Part shown: positions 19,877 to 28,242 of the stretch, piece after piece
Numbering within the stretch: position 1 is the first letter of the stretch
How the letters are laid out: each line of letters opens with the position of its first letter
NCBI RefSeq assembly: GCF_001708505.1
Contig: NZ_CP015992.1
Span: 4,092,001-4,156,000 of the forward strand
DNA from: Pseudomonas sp. TCU-HL1
GTDB lineage: Bacteria; Pseudomonadota; Gammaproteobacteria; Pseudomonadales; Pseudomonadaceae
Direction: 5' to 3'
Length of the DNA: 64,000 nt
Translations under genes and position numbers: made by a program
Notes under the pieces: generated by a model
The model's input: the letters and a program-made list of their open reading frames with translations, nothing else
Databases searched by the model: none
What the model was told of the DNA's origin: nothing

Positions 19877-20572
19877 CTAGCGCACGTAATCACTCTCCAT
19901 CACGTCCCGATAGGCCGCGGCGAAGGCCTTCCAGTCCTCATCCGGCATGGGCTTGCGGTGCTCCTTGAACTGCTCGTAGTCATGCTTTGACGCGCTGTAG
20001 GCAGTCAGGCGGTGGCAGCTCTTGGCCAGACCCAGCAGGGCAATCTCCGCCTTCTGCTCCCGCTCCCCCGTGACCTTGACGAAGATGTTCTTCGGGTAGA
20101 GCCGGCCATGCTCCCAGCCGGCGCGGTGCATGCGCCCGATGGTGTTGGCCAGTTGCTGGATCATCTGCTGGCGCAGATCGGCCGACGCCGGCCGGGCATA
20201 CCACTCCTCGAGGCTGATGAAGCCGTCCAGGCTTTCAGTGATGAGCAGCGCCTGCCATTCGGTCTCGGTCTTGCGCGCCGCGCTGAATACCACCTTGGGC
20301 ACGCGTATGCCCAATTGCGCAAGAGCCTGCAGGGCCTTCATCTCATGGAGGATGGTGGGCTCACCAAAGGGATGGACCAGATCGCGGTGGAAATGGTTGA
20401 TCTGGCGCTTGCTGTAGAGCACCTGGCCATCCGGCGCATGTAGCCGCTGGATGCCGCTTTCGCCGCTCAGCAACTGGTCCTGGGAGTCGAACCATTCGCC
20501 GTAGGTATCCCACCACTTGTCGAAGCTGCCTTCCGAGGCGGCGTTGTCGTGCCTGAACCACTGGGTGTTCAC
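19877..20572 (-). CDS. InaA-like / lipopolysaccharide-kinase-family protein
   Basis: This 231-residue protein has the protein-kinase-like fold of the Kdo/WaaP kinase group. It shows a glycine-rich N-lobe (residues about 40-55), VLYSKRQINHF with a candidate ATP-binding Lys, and the catalytic-loop equivalent GRMHRAGWEHGRLYPKNIFV (about residues 148-167). It lacks the usual HxD because the position reads HGRLY. It resembles the Pseudomonas acid-inducible InaA proteins. The target is unknown, and it may be a poor or non-canonical kinase. It converges on the LysR gene with a 10-nt gap. Confidence 0.75.
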   Translation of the reverse strand: MNTQWFRHDNAASEGSFDKWWDTYGEWFDSQDQLLSGESGIQRLHAPDGQVLYSKRQINHFHRDLVHPFGEPTILHEMKALQALAQLGIRVPKVVFSAARKTETEWQALLITESLDGFISLEEWYARPASADLRQQMIQQLANTIGRMHRAGWEHGRLYPKNIFVKVTGEREQKAEIALLGLAKSCHRLTAYSASKHDYEQFKEHRKPMPDEDWKAFAAAYRDVMESDYVR

Positions 20573-20799
20573 AAGAGCACCTCCTCGTGGAGCACCTTCG
20601 CCCCACCGGGCTACTGCCGAGGCAACCCGACGCGGGCCGCCGCCTGAGACCGGGGAACAGATCCCCTGGATTCAACTTAGCGCCCTTTTGCCCAGTTTGC
20701 TGGCGCGTTCCAAGGCATATGGAAGTCGAATCCAGACAACTCCCGGCAGAGCATTGGACCTATGGTGATGGGCCTTTCATCAGATCGTTTGGAGCTGAA

Positions 20800-21144
20800 A
20801 TGTCCGACTTCATCACCGTTCTGCGCGAAACCTGCCCCACTCCGGTTCTGGATGCCACCAAGTGGAAGCGCATCGGCGGCGATCCGCACACCGTGAACCT
20901 CAACGCCTACCTCTCCAAGGACGGCAGCAAGATCATGGGCACCTGGATCTGCACCCCCGGCAAGTTCGAGGTGAACTACGAAAAGTGGGAGTACTGCCAC
21001 TTCCTCGACGGCTACTGCATCATCACCCCCGAAGGTGAAGAGCCGAAGCACCTGAAGGCCGGCGACGTGTTCGTGATCGAGCCCGGCATGAAAGGCACCT
21101 GGGAAGTGGTGGAGACGGTGCGCAAGTACTTCGTGTTCGCCTGA
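20800..21144 (+). CDS. Cupin-domain protein (DUF861/cupin_3)
   Basis: This 114-residue single-domain cupin contains the barrel motifs MGTWICTPGKFEV, EYCHFLDGYCIITPEG and LKAGDVFVIEPGMKGTWEV, typical of small EutQ/ureidoglycine-aminohydrolase-like cupins. Histidine metal ligands are few (His in EYCHF), so metal binding is uncertain. GGAGCTGAA immediately before ATG supports this start over the longer open frame from 20587. It stands alone and is followed by REP sequences and a strong terminator at 21288-21319. Confidence 0.85.
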   Translation: MSDFITVLRETCPTPVLDATKWKRIGGDPHTVNLNAYLSKDGSKIMGTWICTPGKFEVNYEKWEYCHFLDGYCIITPEGEEPKHLKAGDVFVIEPGMKGTWEVVETVRKYFVFA

Positions 21145-21164
21145 GCCTATCGCGCCTGAACTGA

Positions 21165-21288
21165 TGGGTTTCGCAAGCTCTACCCATCCTACGAGCTGAG
21201 CAGGCAAAGACGTAGGTTGGGTCGGGCGGCGTTCCGCGAGGAACGAAACCCAACACAACAATGCTCGATGGCGAATTCATTCGCGAAG
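21165..21288. repeat. REP-like palindromes after the cupin gene
   Basis: GATGGGTTTCGCAAGC...ACCCATCCTACGAG (21165-21196) is followed by CGTAGGTTGGGTCGGGCGGC...GAAACCCAAC (21211-21254) and GCGAATTCATTCGCG (21271-21285). All three belong to repeat families seen elsewhere in the window. Confidence 0.65.
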
Positions 21289-21319
21289 CAAAAGGCCGGG
21301 CATGTGCCCGGCCTTTTGC
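21288..21319. terminator. Bidirectional Rho-independent terminator
   Basis: GCAAAAGGCCGGGCA and its exact inverse flank a TG loop, giving a 15-bp stem with A and T tracts at its ends. It serves the cupin gene (+) and the SDR gene (-), which converge here. Confidence 0.88.
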
Positions 21320-21332
21320 CGTCTGGGGCCGA

Positions 21333-22130
21333 TCAGGCCTTGTAACGATCCGCTGCTGACGAACGCGACAGGTTCGGCGCCATATGGAATCGGGCGGCGG
21401 TAAAGCGCTCCCAATCGTCCTTGTCCGGCAGCGAGGGGATGCTCACCAGCTCGCCCTGGTCCAGGCCGGCCAGCGCGGCGTCGACCATCTCGCCCACGTC
21501 CATCAGGATTTCCTGGGGGATGTTCTCGATCCCGGTGCCCGAGCGTTCCCAGATTTCGGTACGGGTCGCACCCGGCAGCACCACTTGCACGCGCACGCCC
21601 TTGTCTTTCACTTCGGCATTCAGCGACTGGCTGAGGTTGAGCACGAACGCCTTGGTACCGCTGTAGGTGCCGTTGAACATTTCCGGCGCCAGCGCCAGCA
21701 CCGAGGCGATGTTGATGAGGGTGCCGCGCCCCTGGGCGACGAAGTTGGCGGCAGCGGCGGCGGCCAGGTGCGTCACGGCCACTACGTTGAGCTGGATCAT
21801 GGCATCGAAGCGGTCCAGATCAGTGTCCAGCAGGCTGCCGCTGACGGCCACGCCGGCGTTGTTCACCAGCACGCTGATGGCGGCATCGCTGCGCAGGCGC
21901 TGGGCCACGCGGGTCAGGTCGGCCTTGTCGGTCAGGTCGGCCTTCAGCACTTCCACCTTCACACCGGCGGTTTCGCGCAGCGTGGCGGCCAGCGCTTCCA
22001 GGCGCCCCTGGTCACGGGCGACCAGCAGCAGGTCATGGCCCCGTTCGGCCAGGCGCCTGGCATAGGTGGCGCCGATGCCAGTGGACGCGCCAGTGATCAG
22101 GGCAACGCCTTGGTGCTTCTGTTCGCTCAT
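21333..22130 (-). CDS. SDR-family oxidoreductase
   Basis: This 265-residue short-chain dehydrogenase has cofactor motif GASTGIG (residues 15-21), NNAGVAVSG, and a catalytic GTYSGTKAFVLN (YxxxK) typical of the DltE/YqjQ-like SDR group. The substrate is unknown. It ends next to the terminator at 21288-21319. An AT-rich promoter region with the 10-bp palindrome GTAATATTAC lies 56 nt upstream of the start. Confidence 0.88.
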   Translation of the reverse strand: MSEQKHQGVALITGASTGIGATYARRLAERGHDLLLVARDQGRLEALAATLRETAGVKVEVLKADLTDKADLTRVAQRLRSDAAISVLVNNAGVAVSGSLLDTDLDRFDAMIQLNVVAVTHLAAAAAANFVAQGRGTLINIASVLALAPEMFNGTYSGTKAFVLNLSQSLNAEVKDKGVRVQVVLPGATRTEIWERSGTGIENIPQEILMDVGEMVDAALAGLDQGELVSIPSLPDKDDWERFTAARFHMAPNLSRSSAADRYKA

Positions 22131-22185
22131 GGTTCTGTCTCCGGGGAAGGTGCTCGTGATTGAGCGATGGACTTAAATTACACTC

Positions 22186-22195
22186 GTAATATTAC
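22186..22195. promoter_or_regulatory. Palindrome GTAATATTAC in the SDR promoter
   Basis: This perfect 10-bp palindrome lies in the only AT-rich stretch of the gap and is flanked by further partly symmetric bases (ACACTC before it, AAGCGC after it). It resembles the kind of site bound by TetR-type repressors, but no such gene is adjacent. Confidence 0.35.
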
Positions 22196-22284
22196 AAGCG
22201 CAATATACCCACTCAAACCATTCGTCGCGACGAGGGCCAATAAATCCCCGCAGGGTTTGATTTATCCCGAACCAGAATCCCGCC

Positions 22285-22322
22285 AAAAAAAACGGCGCGC
22301 GGGCAGCAATCCCGGGCGCCGT
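22285..22322 (-). terminator. Rho-independent terminator of the deacetylase operon
   Basis: Read on the minus strand, ACGGCGCCCGGG pairs with CCCGCGCGCCGT (one bulge) around a 7-nt loop and is followed by a run of eight T. It lies about 110 nt downstream of the deacetylase stop. Confidence 0.75.
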
Positions 22323-22434
22323 AACACTGCCTAGCAGCTGTGGTAACGGACCGCCGGCCCTGGTCGCCGGCAGTCCGTAGCGGGGCTGGAAACAGCCCCG
22401 ACTTCTGCGCGGTGATTGCCACCGCGATGTGTTC

Positions 22435-23547
22435 TCAACCCAGCAGTGCTGCCGCCATCCGATCGATCGCCTGCCGCTGGAAGGCAACGAACTCTGCGTT
22501 AGGCTGCTGCCCTTCCAGCATCGGCAGGAAGGGGTCCTCCACTGCAGTCCGCACGCCGGCCAACTCTTCGATTACCGCATGGCCGCAGAACGGCACGTAG
22601 GCCTCCGCATAGCCCCCTTCGTGAACCAGCACCAGCCGCCCGCCACAGAGCCGGTCGGCCGCTTCCCGCAGCATGGCCGTCATGGAACGGAAGGATTCAC
22701 TGTGCAACAGCATCCGCGCCAGCGGGTCCACGCCATTGGCGTCGAAGCCGCAGGCGACCACTATCAACTCCGGTTCGAAACGTTCCAGCGCCGGCACGAT
22801 GACCCGCTCCATGGCATAGCGGTAGGCATCGTCGCCGCTGCCGGGGAACAATGGCAGGTTGAGGTTGCAGCCAAGCCCGGCGCCTGTGCCCCGCTCCTCC
22901 ACTGCGCCCTGACCGACAGGGAAGCAGTTGTCCTGGTGGATCGACAGGGTCAGCACATCGTCGCGGCCGTAGAAGATCGATTGGGTGCCGTTGCCGTGGT
23001 GTACGTCCCAGTCCAGCACCGCGACCCGACCGACACCGTGGCGGGCCTTGGCGGTTTCTACGGCGATTGCAATGTTCGCCAGGTAGCAGAACCCCATGCC
23101 GCGATCCGCCAGGCAGTGGTGGCCCGGCGGGCGCGACAGGGCATAGGCGTTGTCCAGCTCGCCACGCAGTACGGCATCCACGGCGGCAATGGCCAGCCCC
23201 GCCGACTGCCGGGCGATTTCATAGGTGCCCGGCCCGACGGCGGCCTCCTCGCCCAGCTCACCGTGACCGGCATCGCTCATGGCCTTGAAGCGTTCCAGGT
23301 AATGGGTCGGATGGACCCGCAGCAGGTCGCTCTCGGCGGCCATCGGCGCGCTGGACAGCACCAGGCGATCACTCAGTCCGGACACGTCCATCAGGCTCTT
23401 CAGCCGGCGTTTGGTTTCCGGCGATTCGGCATGGCCGGAGCCGCTTGGCGGCTGCAGCCAGCCCCCCACCGGCAGCACCAGGCTATGCAGCCCTGCGGCG
23501 TGCCAGAAACAGCGCTCGTCGAAAAAGAATCCGGTACGACGGGTCAT
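22435..23547 (-). CDS. Class II histone-deacetylase-like amidohydrolase
   Basis: This 370-residue zinc hydrolase of the HDAC/acetylpolyamine amidohydrolase superfamily is closest in pattern to bacterial class II HDAHs. Its charge-relay histidines are His-143 and His-144 (PPGHH), its zinc ligands Asp-181 and His-183 (LDWDVHH) and Asp-269 (CGFDANGVDP), and its catalytic Tyr is Tyr-313 (HEGGYAEAY). It should remove acetyl or similar acyl groups from amines; the substrate could be an acetylated polyamine or another amide. AAGGAGGTG precedes the start, and the ATG overlaps the stop of the upstream NCS1 permease gene by 1 nt, so permease and hydrolase form one operon. Confidence 0.9.
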   Translation of the reverse strand: MTRRTGFFFDERCFWHAAGLHSLVLPVGGWLQPPSGSGHAESPETKRRLKSLMDVSGLSDRLVLSSAPMAAESDLLRVHPTHYLERFKAMSDAGHGELGEEAAVGPGTYEIARQSAGLAIAAVDAVLRGELDNAYALSRPPGHHCLADRGMGFCYLANIAIAVETAKARHGVGRVAVLDWDVHHGNGTQSIFYGRDDVLTLSIHQDNCFPVGQGAVEERGTGAGLGCNLNLPLFPGSGDDAYRYAMERVIVPALERFEPELIVVACGFDANGVDPLARMLLHSESFRSMTAMLREAADRLCGGRLVLVHEGGYAEAYVPFCGHAVIEELAGVRTAVEDPFLPMLEGQQPNAEFVAFQRQAIDRMAAALLG

Positions 23548-24956
23548 CAGGCACCTCCTTGAGCGCTCTGGGCCAGGGCACGGGTCCGGCCGCCGAGGCG
23601 GCAGGCCAGGTAGTAAACCGGCGAGATCACACCCAGGCCAACGATCCAGGAAATATCGGCACCGTCCATGGCGCGCGCCACCGGGCCGGTATAGAGGGCG
23701 GTGGACATGAAGGGGATCTGCACCAGGATGCCCAGCACGTAGCAGTTGACCGCCGTCCAGTTGCAGCGACCGTAGAGGCCACCATCGCGACGGAAGAACG
23801 ACGGCAGGTCGTAGCGACCATGGGCCACCAGGTAGTAGTCCACCAGGTTGATCGCGCTCCAGGGCACCAGCACGTACAACAGCAGGAGAATGAAATTGGT
23901 GTAGTTGGCCAGGAAGTCGTCCTGGCCGAGCAGTGCCAGGGCGAGCGAGCCGCCAAAGAGGATCAGCGAGATTAGGATGCGTGCACCGGCACGGGCCGAC
24001 CACGACGGCACCAGGGTCTGTCCCACGGTGATGGTGGACAGGGCGCCGCAGTACAGGTTCATGGCGTTGGTGGCGGCAATGCCGATGGAAAGCACCGCCA
24101 CCAACAGGCCACTGAGGCCGCCGGTTGCGGCGATCAGGCCGCCCACCACGTCATCGCCATCGATGCTGAGGGCCACCATGACCCCGAGCAGCATGGGCAG
24201 CAGCGATCCCAGGCAGCAGCCCCAGTAGCTGGACCAGAACGCACTGCGGGATCCGGTGGCCTCCGGCAGGTAACGGGAGTAGTCGGAGACATAGGGCGCG
24301 TAGGCCAGTTGCCAGAGCGCGGCTACCGACAAGGTGCCGAGGAAGCCGGCCAGGGTGGTTTCGTTGCGCTCGAGGAAGTCCGCTGGCAGCCCGTGGACGA
24401 ACACCAGCCAGAAGAAGGCGAGCAGCAATACCGCGCCCGAAAGATAAGTCATCACACGGGTATAGACATGGATAAGGCGGTAGCCGACCGAGGCCGCCAC
24501 CAGGCTGATGGCCCCGACCAGCAGGATGCCGAAGTGGGTGTCGATCGCAGGGAACCGACCGTGCAGGGACTGGCCACCCAGTACCAGATTGGAGGCGAAG
24601 AAGCCGAGGTACATCACTACCACCAGGCCCACGACCAGCAACGAGCCGAAGGAACCGAACTGCCCGCGGGTCTGTACCATCTGCGGGACGCCCAGCTGCG
24701 GCCCCTGGGCCGAGTGCAGGGCCATGAACACGCCTCCCACCAGGTTGCCCAGCACCAAGGCCGCCAGTGCGGAAACGAAGGGCAGCTTGAACACGGTCAC
24801 CGCCAGGGCGCCGGTAATTACGGTCAACAGGATCAGGTTGCAGCCGAACCAGATGGTAAACAGATCCCGAGGTCGCCCATGGCGCTCCTCGGCGGCGATC
24901 GGCTGGATCGTACTCAGTTCCAGCGCCGGAGCCTGCGGATTGTCATTGTTGTGCAT
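23547..24956 (-). CDS. NCS1-family permease (cytosine/purine type)
   Basis: This 469-residue membrane transporter has 12 hydrophobic segments. The NCS1 pattern begins RPRDLFTIWFGCNLILLTVITG, followed by GNLVGGVFMALHSAQGPQLGVPQM and later YRYDLPSFF-like loops. Family substrates are purines, pyrimidines, hydantoins, allantoin and thiamine. The start at 24956 (MHNNDN) is chosen because the N-terminus is then of normal length, but the ribosome site is weak and a start at 25031 is possible. Coupling to the deacetylase-like gene suggests that it imports that enzyme's substrate. Confidence 0.82.
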   Translation of the reverse strand: MHNNDNPQAPALELSTIQPIAAEERHGRPRDLFTIWFGCNLILLTVITGALAVTVFKLPFVSALAALVLGNLVGGVFMALHSAQGPQLGVPQMVQTRGQFGSFGSLLVVGLVVVMYLGFFASNLVLGGQSLHGRFPAIDTHFGILLVGAISLVAASVGYRLIHVYTRVMTYLSGAVLLLAFFWLVFVHGLPADFLERNETTLAGFLGTLSVAALWQLAYAPYVSDYSRYLPEATGSRSAFWSSYWGCCLGSLLPMLLGVMVALSIDGDDVVGGLIAATGGLSGLLVAVLSIGIAATNAMNLYCGALSTITVGQTLVPSWSARAGARILISLILFGGSLALALLGQDDFLANYTNFILLLLYVLVPWSAINLVDYYLVAHGRYDLPSFFRRDGGLYGRCNWTAVNCYVLGILVQIPFMSTALYTGPVARAMDGADISWIVGLGVISPVYYLACRLGGRTRALAQSAQGGA

Positions 24957-25051
24957 GCCAGGTCTCGCACTCGTTTCTTGGGGATGAGCGCCGCCCCGGC
25001 AGTCCGGAGCAAACCGAGGCACCACCGTCATCAGCGCAGATCAGGGAATGG

Positions 25052-25081
25052 CTGCCCCGGTCCAGAGCCGGACCGGGGCAG
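25052..25081 (-). terminator. Hairpin after the aminotransferase gene
   Basis: CTGCCCCGGTCC and its exact inverse form a 12-bp GC-rich stem around a 6-nt loop, 11 nt beyond the aminotransferase stop. It has no long T tract but is placed to end that transcript before the NCS1 gene. Confidence 0.6.
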
Positions 25082-25092
25082 TCGAAAGGGAC

Positions 25093-26475
25093 TTAGAGGC
25101 GTCCCAACTCTTGTGCGGTGCGATCTACCGCGATCTTGGTCTTGCTCACCAGCTCGTCGATCTCGCCGCGAGTGGCTACGAGCGCCGGCGCCATGATCAT
25201 GCGACCCAGGGTGGAGCGGATGATCAGCCCTTCCTCGAAACCGATGGTGCGGCAGCGCCAGGCGATGTCGTTCTCGTTGTCGAAGCGCTTGCGGGTGGCC
25301 TTGTCTTCGGCCAGCTGCAGCGCGGCAACGAAGCCCGCGCCCTGGATGTCGCCCACCAATGGGTGGTTGCCGAACACTTCACGCAGGCACTGTTGCAGGT
25401 ACGGGCCGGTGTCGGTCTTCACCTGGGTCACCACGCCTTCATCGCGCAGCGCCTTGAGGTTGGCCAGAGCCACCGCCGCCGCTACCGGGTGACCGGAGTA
25501 GGTCAGGCCGTGAGCGAACACACCGCCCTGCTCCACCAGTGCCGCGGCCATGCGCTTGCTGAGGATCAGACCGCCCATGGGGATGTAGCCGGAGGTCAGG
25601 CCCTTGGCGATGGACAGGGTGTCCGGCTCGAAGCCGAAGTGCTGGTGGGCGAACCACTCGCCGGTACGGCCGAAGCCGCCGATCACTTCATCCGCGCACA
25701 GCAGCACGTCGTACTTGCGGCAGATGCGCTGGATTTCCGGCCAGTAGGTTTCCGGCGGGAAGATCATGCCGCCCGCGCCCTGGAAGGGTTCGGCGACGAA
25801 AGCGGCAACCTTGTCGGCGCCCAGTTCGAGGATTTTCTCCTCCAGCTGGCGCGCGGCGCGCAGGCCGAATTCCTCCGGGGTCAGGTCGCCGCCATTGGCG
25901 TAGAAATACGGCTCGTCGATGTGGGCGATGTCCGGCAGCATGCCGCCCATCTCGTGCATGAACTTCATCCCGCCCAGCGCCGTGGCGCCCAGGGTGGAGC
26001 CGTGGTAGCCGTTCCAGCGGCCGATCATGATCTTCTTCTCGGGCTTGCCGAGGATCTGCCAGTAGCGGCGCACGGTGCGGATCAGCACCTCGTTCGCCTC
26101 GGAGCCTGAGTTGGTGTAGATGGCGTGGCTGTAGTGGCCTGGCAGCAGGCTGAACAGCAGTTCGGACAGTTCCACCACCGCCGGGTGGGTGGTGTGGAAG
26201 AACATGTTGTAGTACGGCAGCTGCTCCAGCTGGCGGGTGGCAGCCACGGTGAGATCCTTGCGGCCATAGCCGAGGTTGGTGCACCAGAGGCCGGACATGC
26301 CGTCGAGATAGCGCTTGCCGTCGTTGTCCCAGAGGTGGAGGCGTTCGCCGCCAACGATCACTCGCGGCCCTTCGGCGTTCAGTGCTTTCTGGTCGAGGAA
26401 GGCATGGATGTGGTGGGCCGCATCGGCTGCCTGGTAGTCACGGGTTTCGCGTTGGGCCTGGAATTGAGCGTTCAT
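25093..26475 (-). CDS. spuC: Class III aminotransferase, polyamine/pyruvate type
   Basis: This 460-residue PLP enzyme is of the SpuC/omega-aminotransferase type, which passes an amino group from putrescine or a similar diamine to pyruvate. The PLP lysine is about Lys-291 in LSIAKGLTSGY; the cofactor asparagine/glycine loop is TNSGSEANEVLIRTVR, and CADEVIGGFGRTG holds the cofactor-binding Asp. The length is normal. Downstream a hairpin (25052-25081) ends the transcript. A 40-bp element nearly identical to one upstream of the aldehyde dehydrogenase gene lies about 63 bp before its start, suggesting joint control. The symbol is by resemblance; related amine transaminases are hard to tell apart. 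Confidence 0.85.
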   Translation of the reverse strand: MNAQFQAQRETRDYQAADAAHHIHAFLDQKALNAEGPRVIVGGERLHLWDNDGKRYLDGMSGLWCTNLGYGRKDLTVAATRQLEQLPYYNMFFHTTHPAVVELSELLFSLLPGHYSHAIYTNSGSEANEVLIRTVRRYWQILGKPEKKIMIGRWNGYHGSTLGATALGGMKFMHEMGGMLPDIAHIDEPYFYANGGDLTPEEFGLRAARQLEEKILELGADKVAAFVAEPFQGAGGMIFPPETYWPEIQRICRKYDVLLCADEVIGGFGRTGEWFAHQHFGFEPDTLSIAKGLTSGYIPMGGLILSKRMAAALVEQGGVFAHGLTYSGHPVAAAVALANLKALRDEGVVTQVKTDTGPYLQQCLREVFGNHPLVGDIQGAGFVAALQLAEDKATRKRFDNENDIAWRCRTIGFEEGLIIRSTLGRMIMAPALVATRGEIDELVSKTKIAVDRTAQELGRL

Positions 26476-26537
26476 TGTTAGGGGTCTCCTCGTCCCGGTA
26501 TTCAGTGATACCGATGCTGGCTGAAGCCGATGGGCAG

Positions 26538-26577
26538 GGAAAATACTAAATATGTCTTCGCGCTATATGAAAAAGCT
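26538..26577 (-). promoter_or_regulatory. Shared promoter/operator element, copy 1
   Basis: Read on the + strand it begins GGAAAATACTAAATATG and ends ATATGAAAAAGCT. It matches copy 2 at 31022-31062 at both ends, with an ATATG half-site repeated near the middle. It lies upstream of the aminotransferase gene. It is the probable binding site of the LysR protein encoded at 31176-32096 (inferred). Confidence 0.6.
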
Positions 26578-26582
26578 GCCCT

Positions 26583-26639
26583 GCCCGCCGCGCTCCAGTG
26601 CCGGGCGCACGGCGGGCAAGGCCCGGCAAGAAGCCGGGC
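26583..26639 (-). terminator. Two GC-rich hairpins after the APC permease gene
   Basis: On the minus strand, GCCCGGC/GCCGGGC (5-nt loop, 26621-26639) is followed by GCCCGCCG/CGGCGGGC (26583-26617) and, a few bases on, by TTTTT. They lie 34 nt beyond the permease stop and probably end its transcript. Confidence 0.55.
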
Positions 26640-26673
26640 GAGGTCGGGGCGTGGCGCACCCCGGATAAATCGA

Positions 26674-28095
26674 TCAGCGGTCAGCGGCTTCGCCGGCGAC
26701 CTGCTCCAGGGGTTCAGGCTGGAACAGCGGTTTCTTCATCACCACCTTGATCCAAACGACCGCAATCAGCGACACCAGGGCCAGTACCACACCGGCGATG
26801 CCAAAGATCTTGCCGGTCATGTCCGGGCTCGGCGAGGCGTACCAGATGGCGTAGAACATCCCGGCGATGCCGAAGATTTGCGGCCACGGATAGAAAGGCG
26901 TCCTGAACGGACGAGCGATGGCCGGGTAACGGCGACGCAGGGCGATCACATCCAGGTGGACGATGATGTAGGCCAGCAGCCAGGCCAGCGCGGCAGCCAG
27001 CAGCAGCAGGTTGACCGACGCGGCGTCCTGCCCCAGCACCAGGATCGGCAGGCCGGTAATCGCCGACACGAACAGCACCGATACCCAGGGGGTGCGGGCA
27101 CGCGGGCTGAGGCGCTTGAACACCGGGAAGGCCTGGCCGTTCTGCGCCATGCCGTAGAGCATGCGCGGAATGGAGGCGAGCGAGGAGTTCAGGGTGCTGA
27201 AGGTGGCGGTCACCGAAGCGATCACCAGGAACAGCTCACCTGCCTTGCCGAACACCTTGGTGGCGAACAGGTAGTGCGGCAAGGCATCGGTGGTCAGCGC
27301 CTCCTGCGGCACCAGGAACAGGGCACCCAGGCAGTAGAGCGCGATGGTGATGAAGATCACCGTGAGGCCGATGATCATCGAGCGCGGGATGTTGCGCTCG
27401 GGCCGCTTGGTTTCTTCCACCAGCGGGCAGACGAACTCGGCGCCGACGAAGCCCCACACAGCCAGCGCGGTGAGGGTCAGGACACCGGCTCCCATCGGGT
27501 TCCAGTCACTCTGCAGCACGGTGCTGGCGGTTTCCGTGGACGCGCCCTCGACGATTGCGGCGATACCCAGCAGCAGGAGCACGAACACCATGATCACCGC
27601 CAGGGCGGTCTGCAGCTTGGCGAAGATGTCGATCCCCATGAGGTTGAGCACGGTGAACATTCCGAGCACACCAAAGGCGACGGTGAAGGGTGGGAAAACG
27701 CCCGGGTAGACCTTGCCGACGATCAAGTCGAGCAGCAGCAGCTCGGCCGACAGGGCGAACATCGCCACCACGACGTAGCCGGAGAAGGTCGCCAGGATCG
27801 CAGGGAAATGCCCCAGCGCAACCTCGGTGTAGCTGGACAGACCGCCGGCACGCGGGATCATCAGCGACAGTTCCGAGAAGGAAAACGCGTAGCTCAAGGC
27901 CAACAGATAGGCCAGCCCCAGCGGCACGATGAAGCCCAGCCCGGAGAAACCCGCGCCTTGCAGCATCAGCACCATCACACCCTGAGACACCACCAGGCCG
28001 ATGGCCACCGATAGCAGCGCTCCCAGACCCAGCACCCGGCGGAATCCGCCCTCTTCCGCTTGCCCTTGGGCAGCAACGGACACACTTGCACTCAT
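26674..28095 (-). CDS. APC-family amino acid/amine permease
   Basis: This 473-residue permease has 12 membrane segments. It shows the APC features LSVAIGLVVSQGVMVLMLQG at the start, MIPRAGGLSSYTEVALG and GFVGAEFVCPLVEETKRPER (the conserved loop after segment 6). By context (aminotransferase, aldehyde dehydrogenase, polyamine-type binding protein) it probably carries a polyamine or related amine; specificity is inferred. GGGAGAG lies before its start. Confidence 0.85.
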   Translation of the reverse strand: MSASVSVAAQGQAEEGGFRRVLGLGALLSVAIGLVVSQGVMVLMLQGAGFSGLGFIVPLGLAYLLALSYAFSFSELSLMIPRAGGLSSYTEVALGHFPAILATFSGYVVVAMFALSAELLLLDLIVGKVYPGVFPPFTVAFGVLGMFTVLNLMGIDIFAKLQTALAVIMVFVLLLLGIAAIVEGASTETASTVLQSDWNPMGAGVLTLTALAVWGFVGAEFVCPLVEETKRPERNIPRSMIIGLTVIFITIALYCLGALFLVPQEALTTDALPHYLFATKVFGKAGELFLVIASVTATFSTLNSSLASIPRMLYGMAQNGQAFPVFKRLSPRARTPWVSVLFVSAITGLPILVLGQDAASVNLLLLAAALAWLLAYIIVHLDVIALRRRYPAIARPFRTPFYPWPQIFGIAGMFYAIWYASPSPDMTGKIFGIAGVVLALVSLIAVVWIKVVMKKPLFQPEPLEQVAGEAADR

Positions 28096-28242
28096 GACAC
28101 TCTCCCGATCTTGTACTTGTTGTGTGCCCGCCTGGCCGTGGAAGGCGGCGGGCCTGGTAGGGCGAAGCTCGACGGATTGCCGACCTCACCTGTCACGCCC
28201 CACCCGGCGGCCGAACCTGCCGACGCCGGTGGGACGCAAACC

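Larger units (their letters stand above)
22131..22434. other. Intergenic region with SDR promoter and hairpins
   Basis: This 304-nt gap lies between two minus-strand genes. Near 22170-22210 it is unusually AT-rich and holds the palindrome GTAATATTAC (22186-22195), the likely promoter/operator of the SDR gene. The part towards the deacetylase gene holds a T-tract terminator (22285-22322) and two further hairpins (about 22347-22377 and 22380-22400). I see no gene. Confidence 0.6.

Noticed and set aside
26530..28014. A 494-codon plus-strand open frame over the APC permease
   Set aside because: Its Gln/His/Arg-rich translation is the antisense shadow of a hydrophobic protein.
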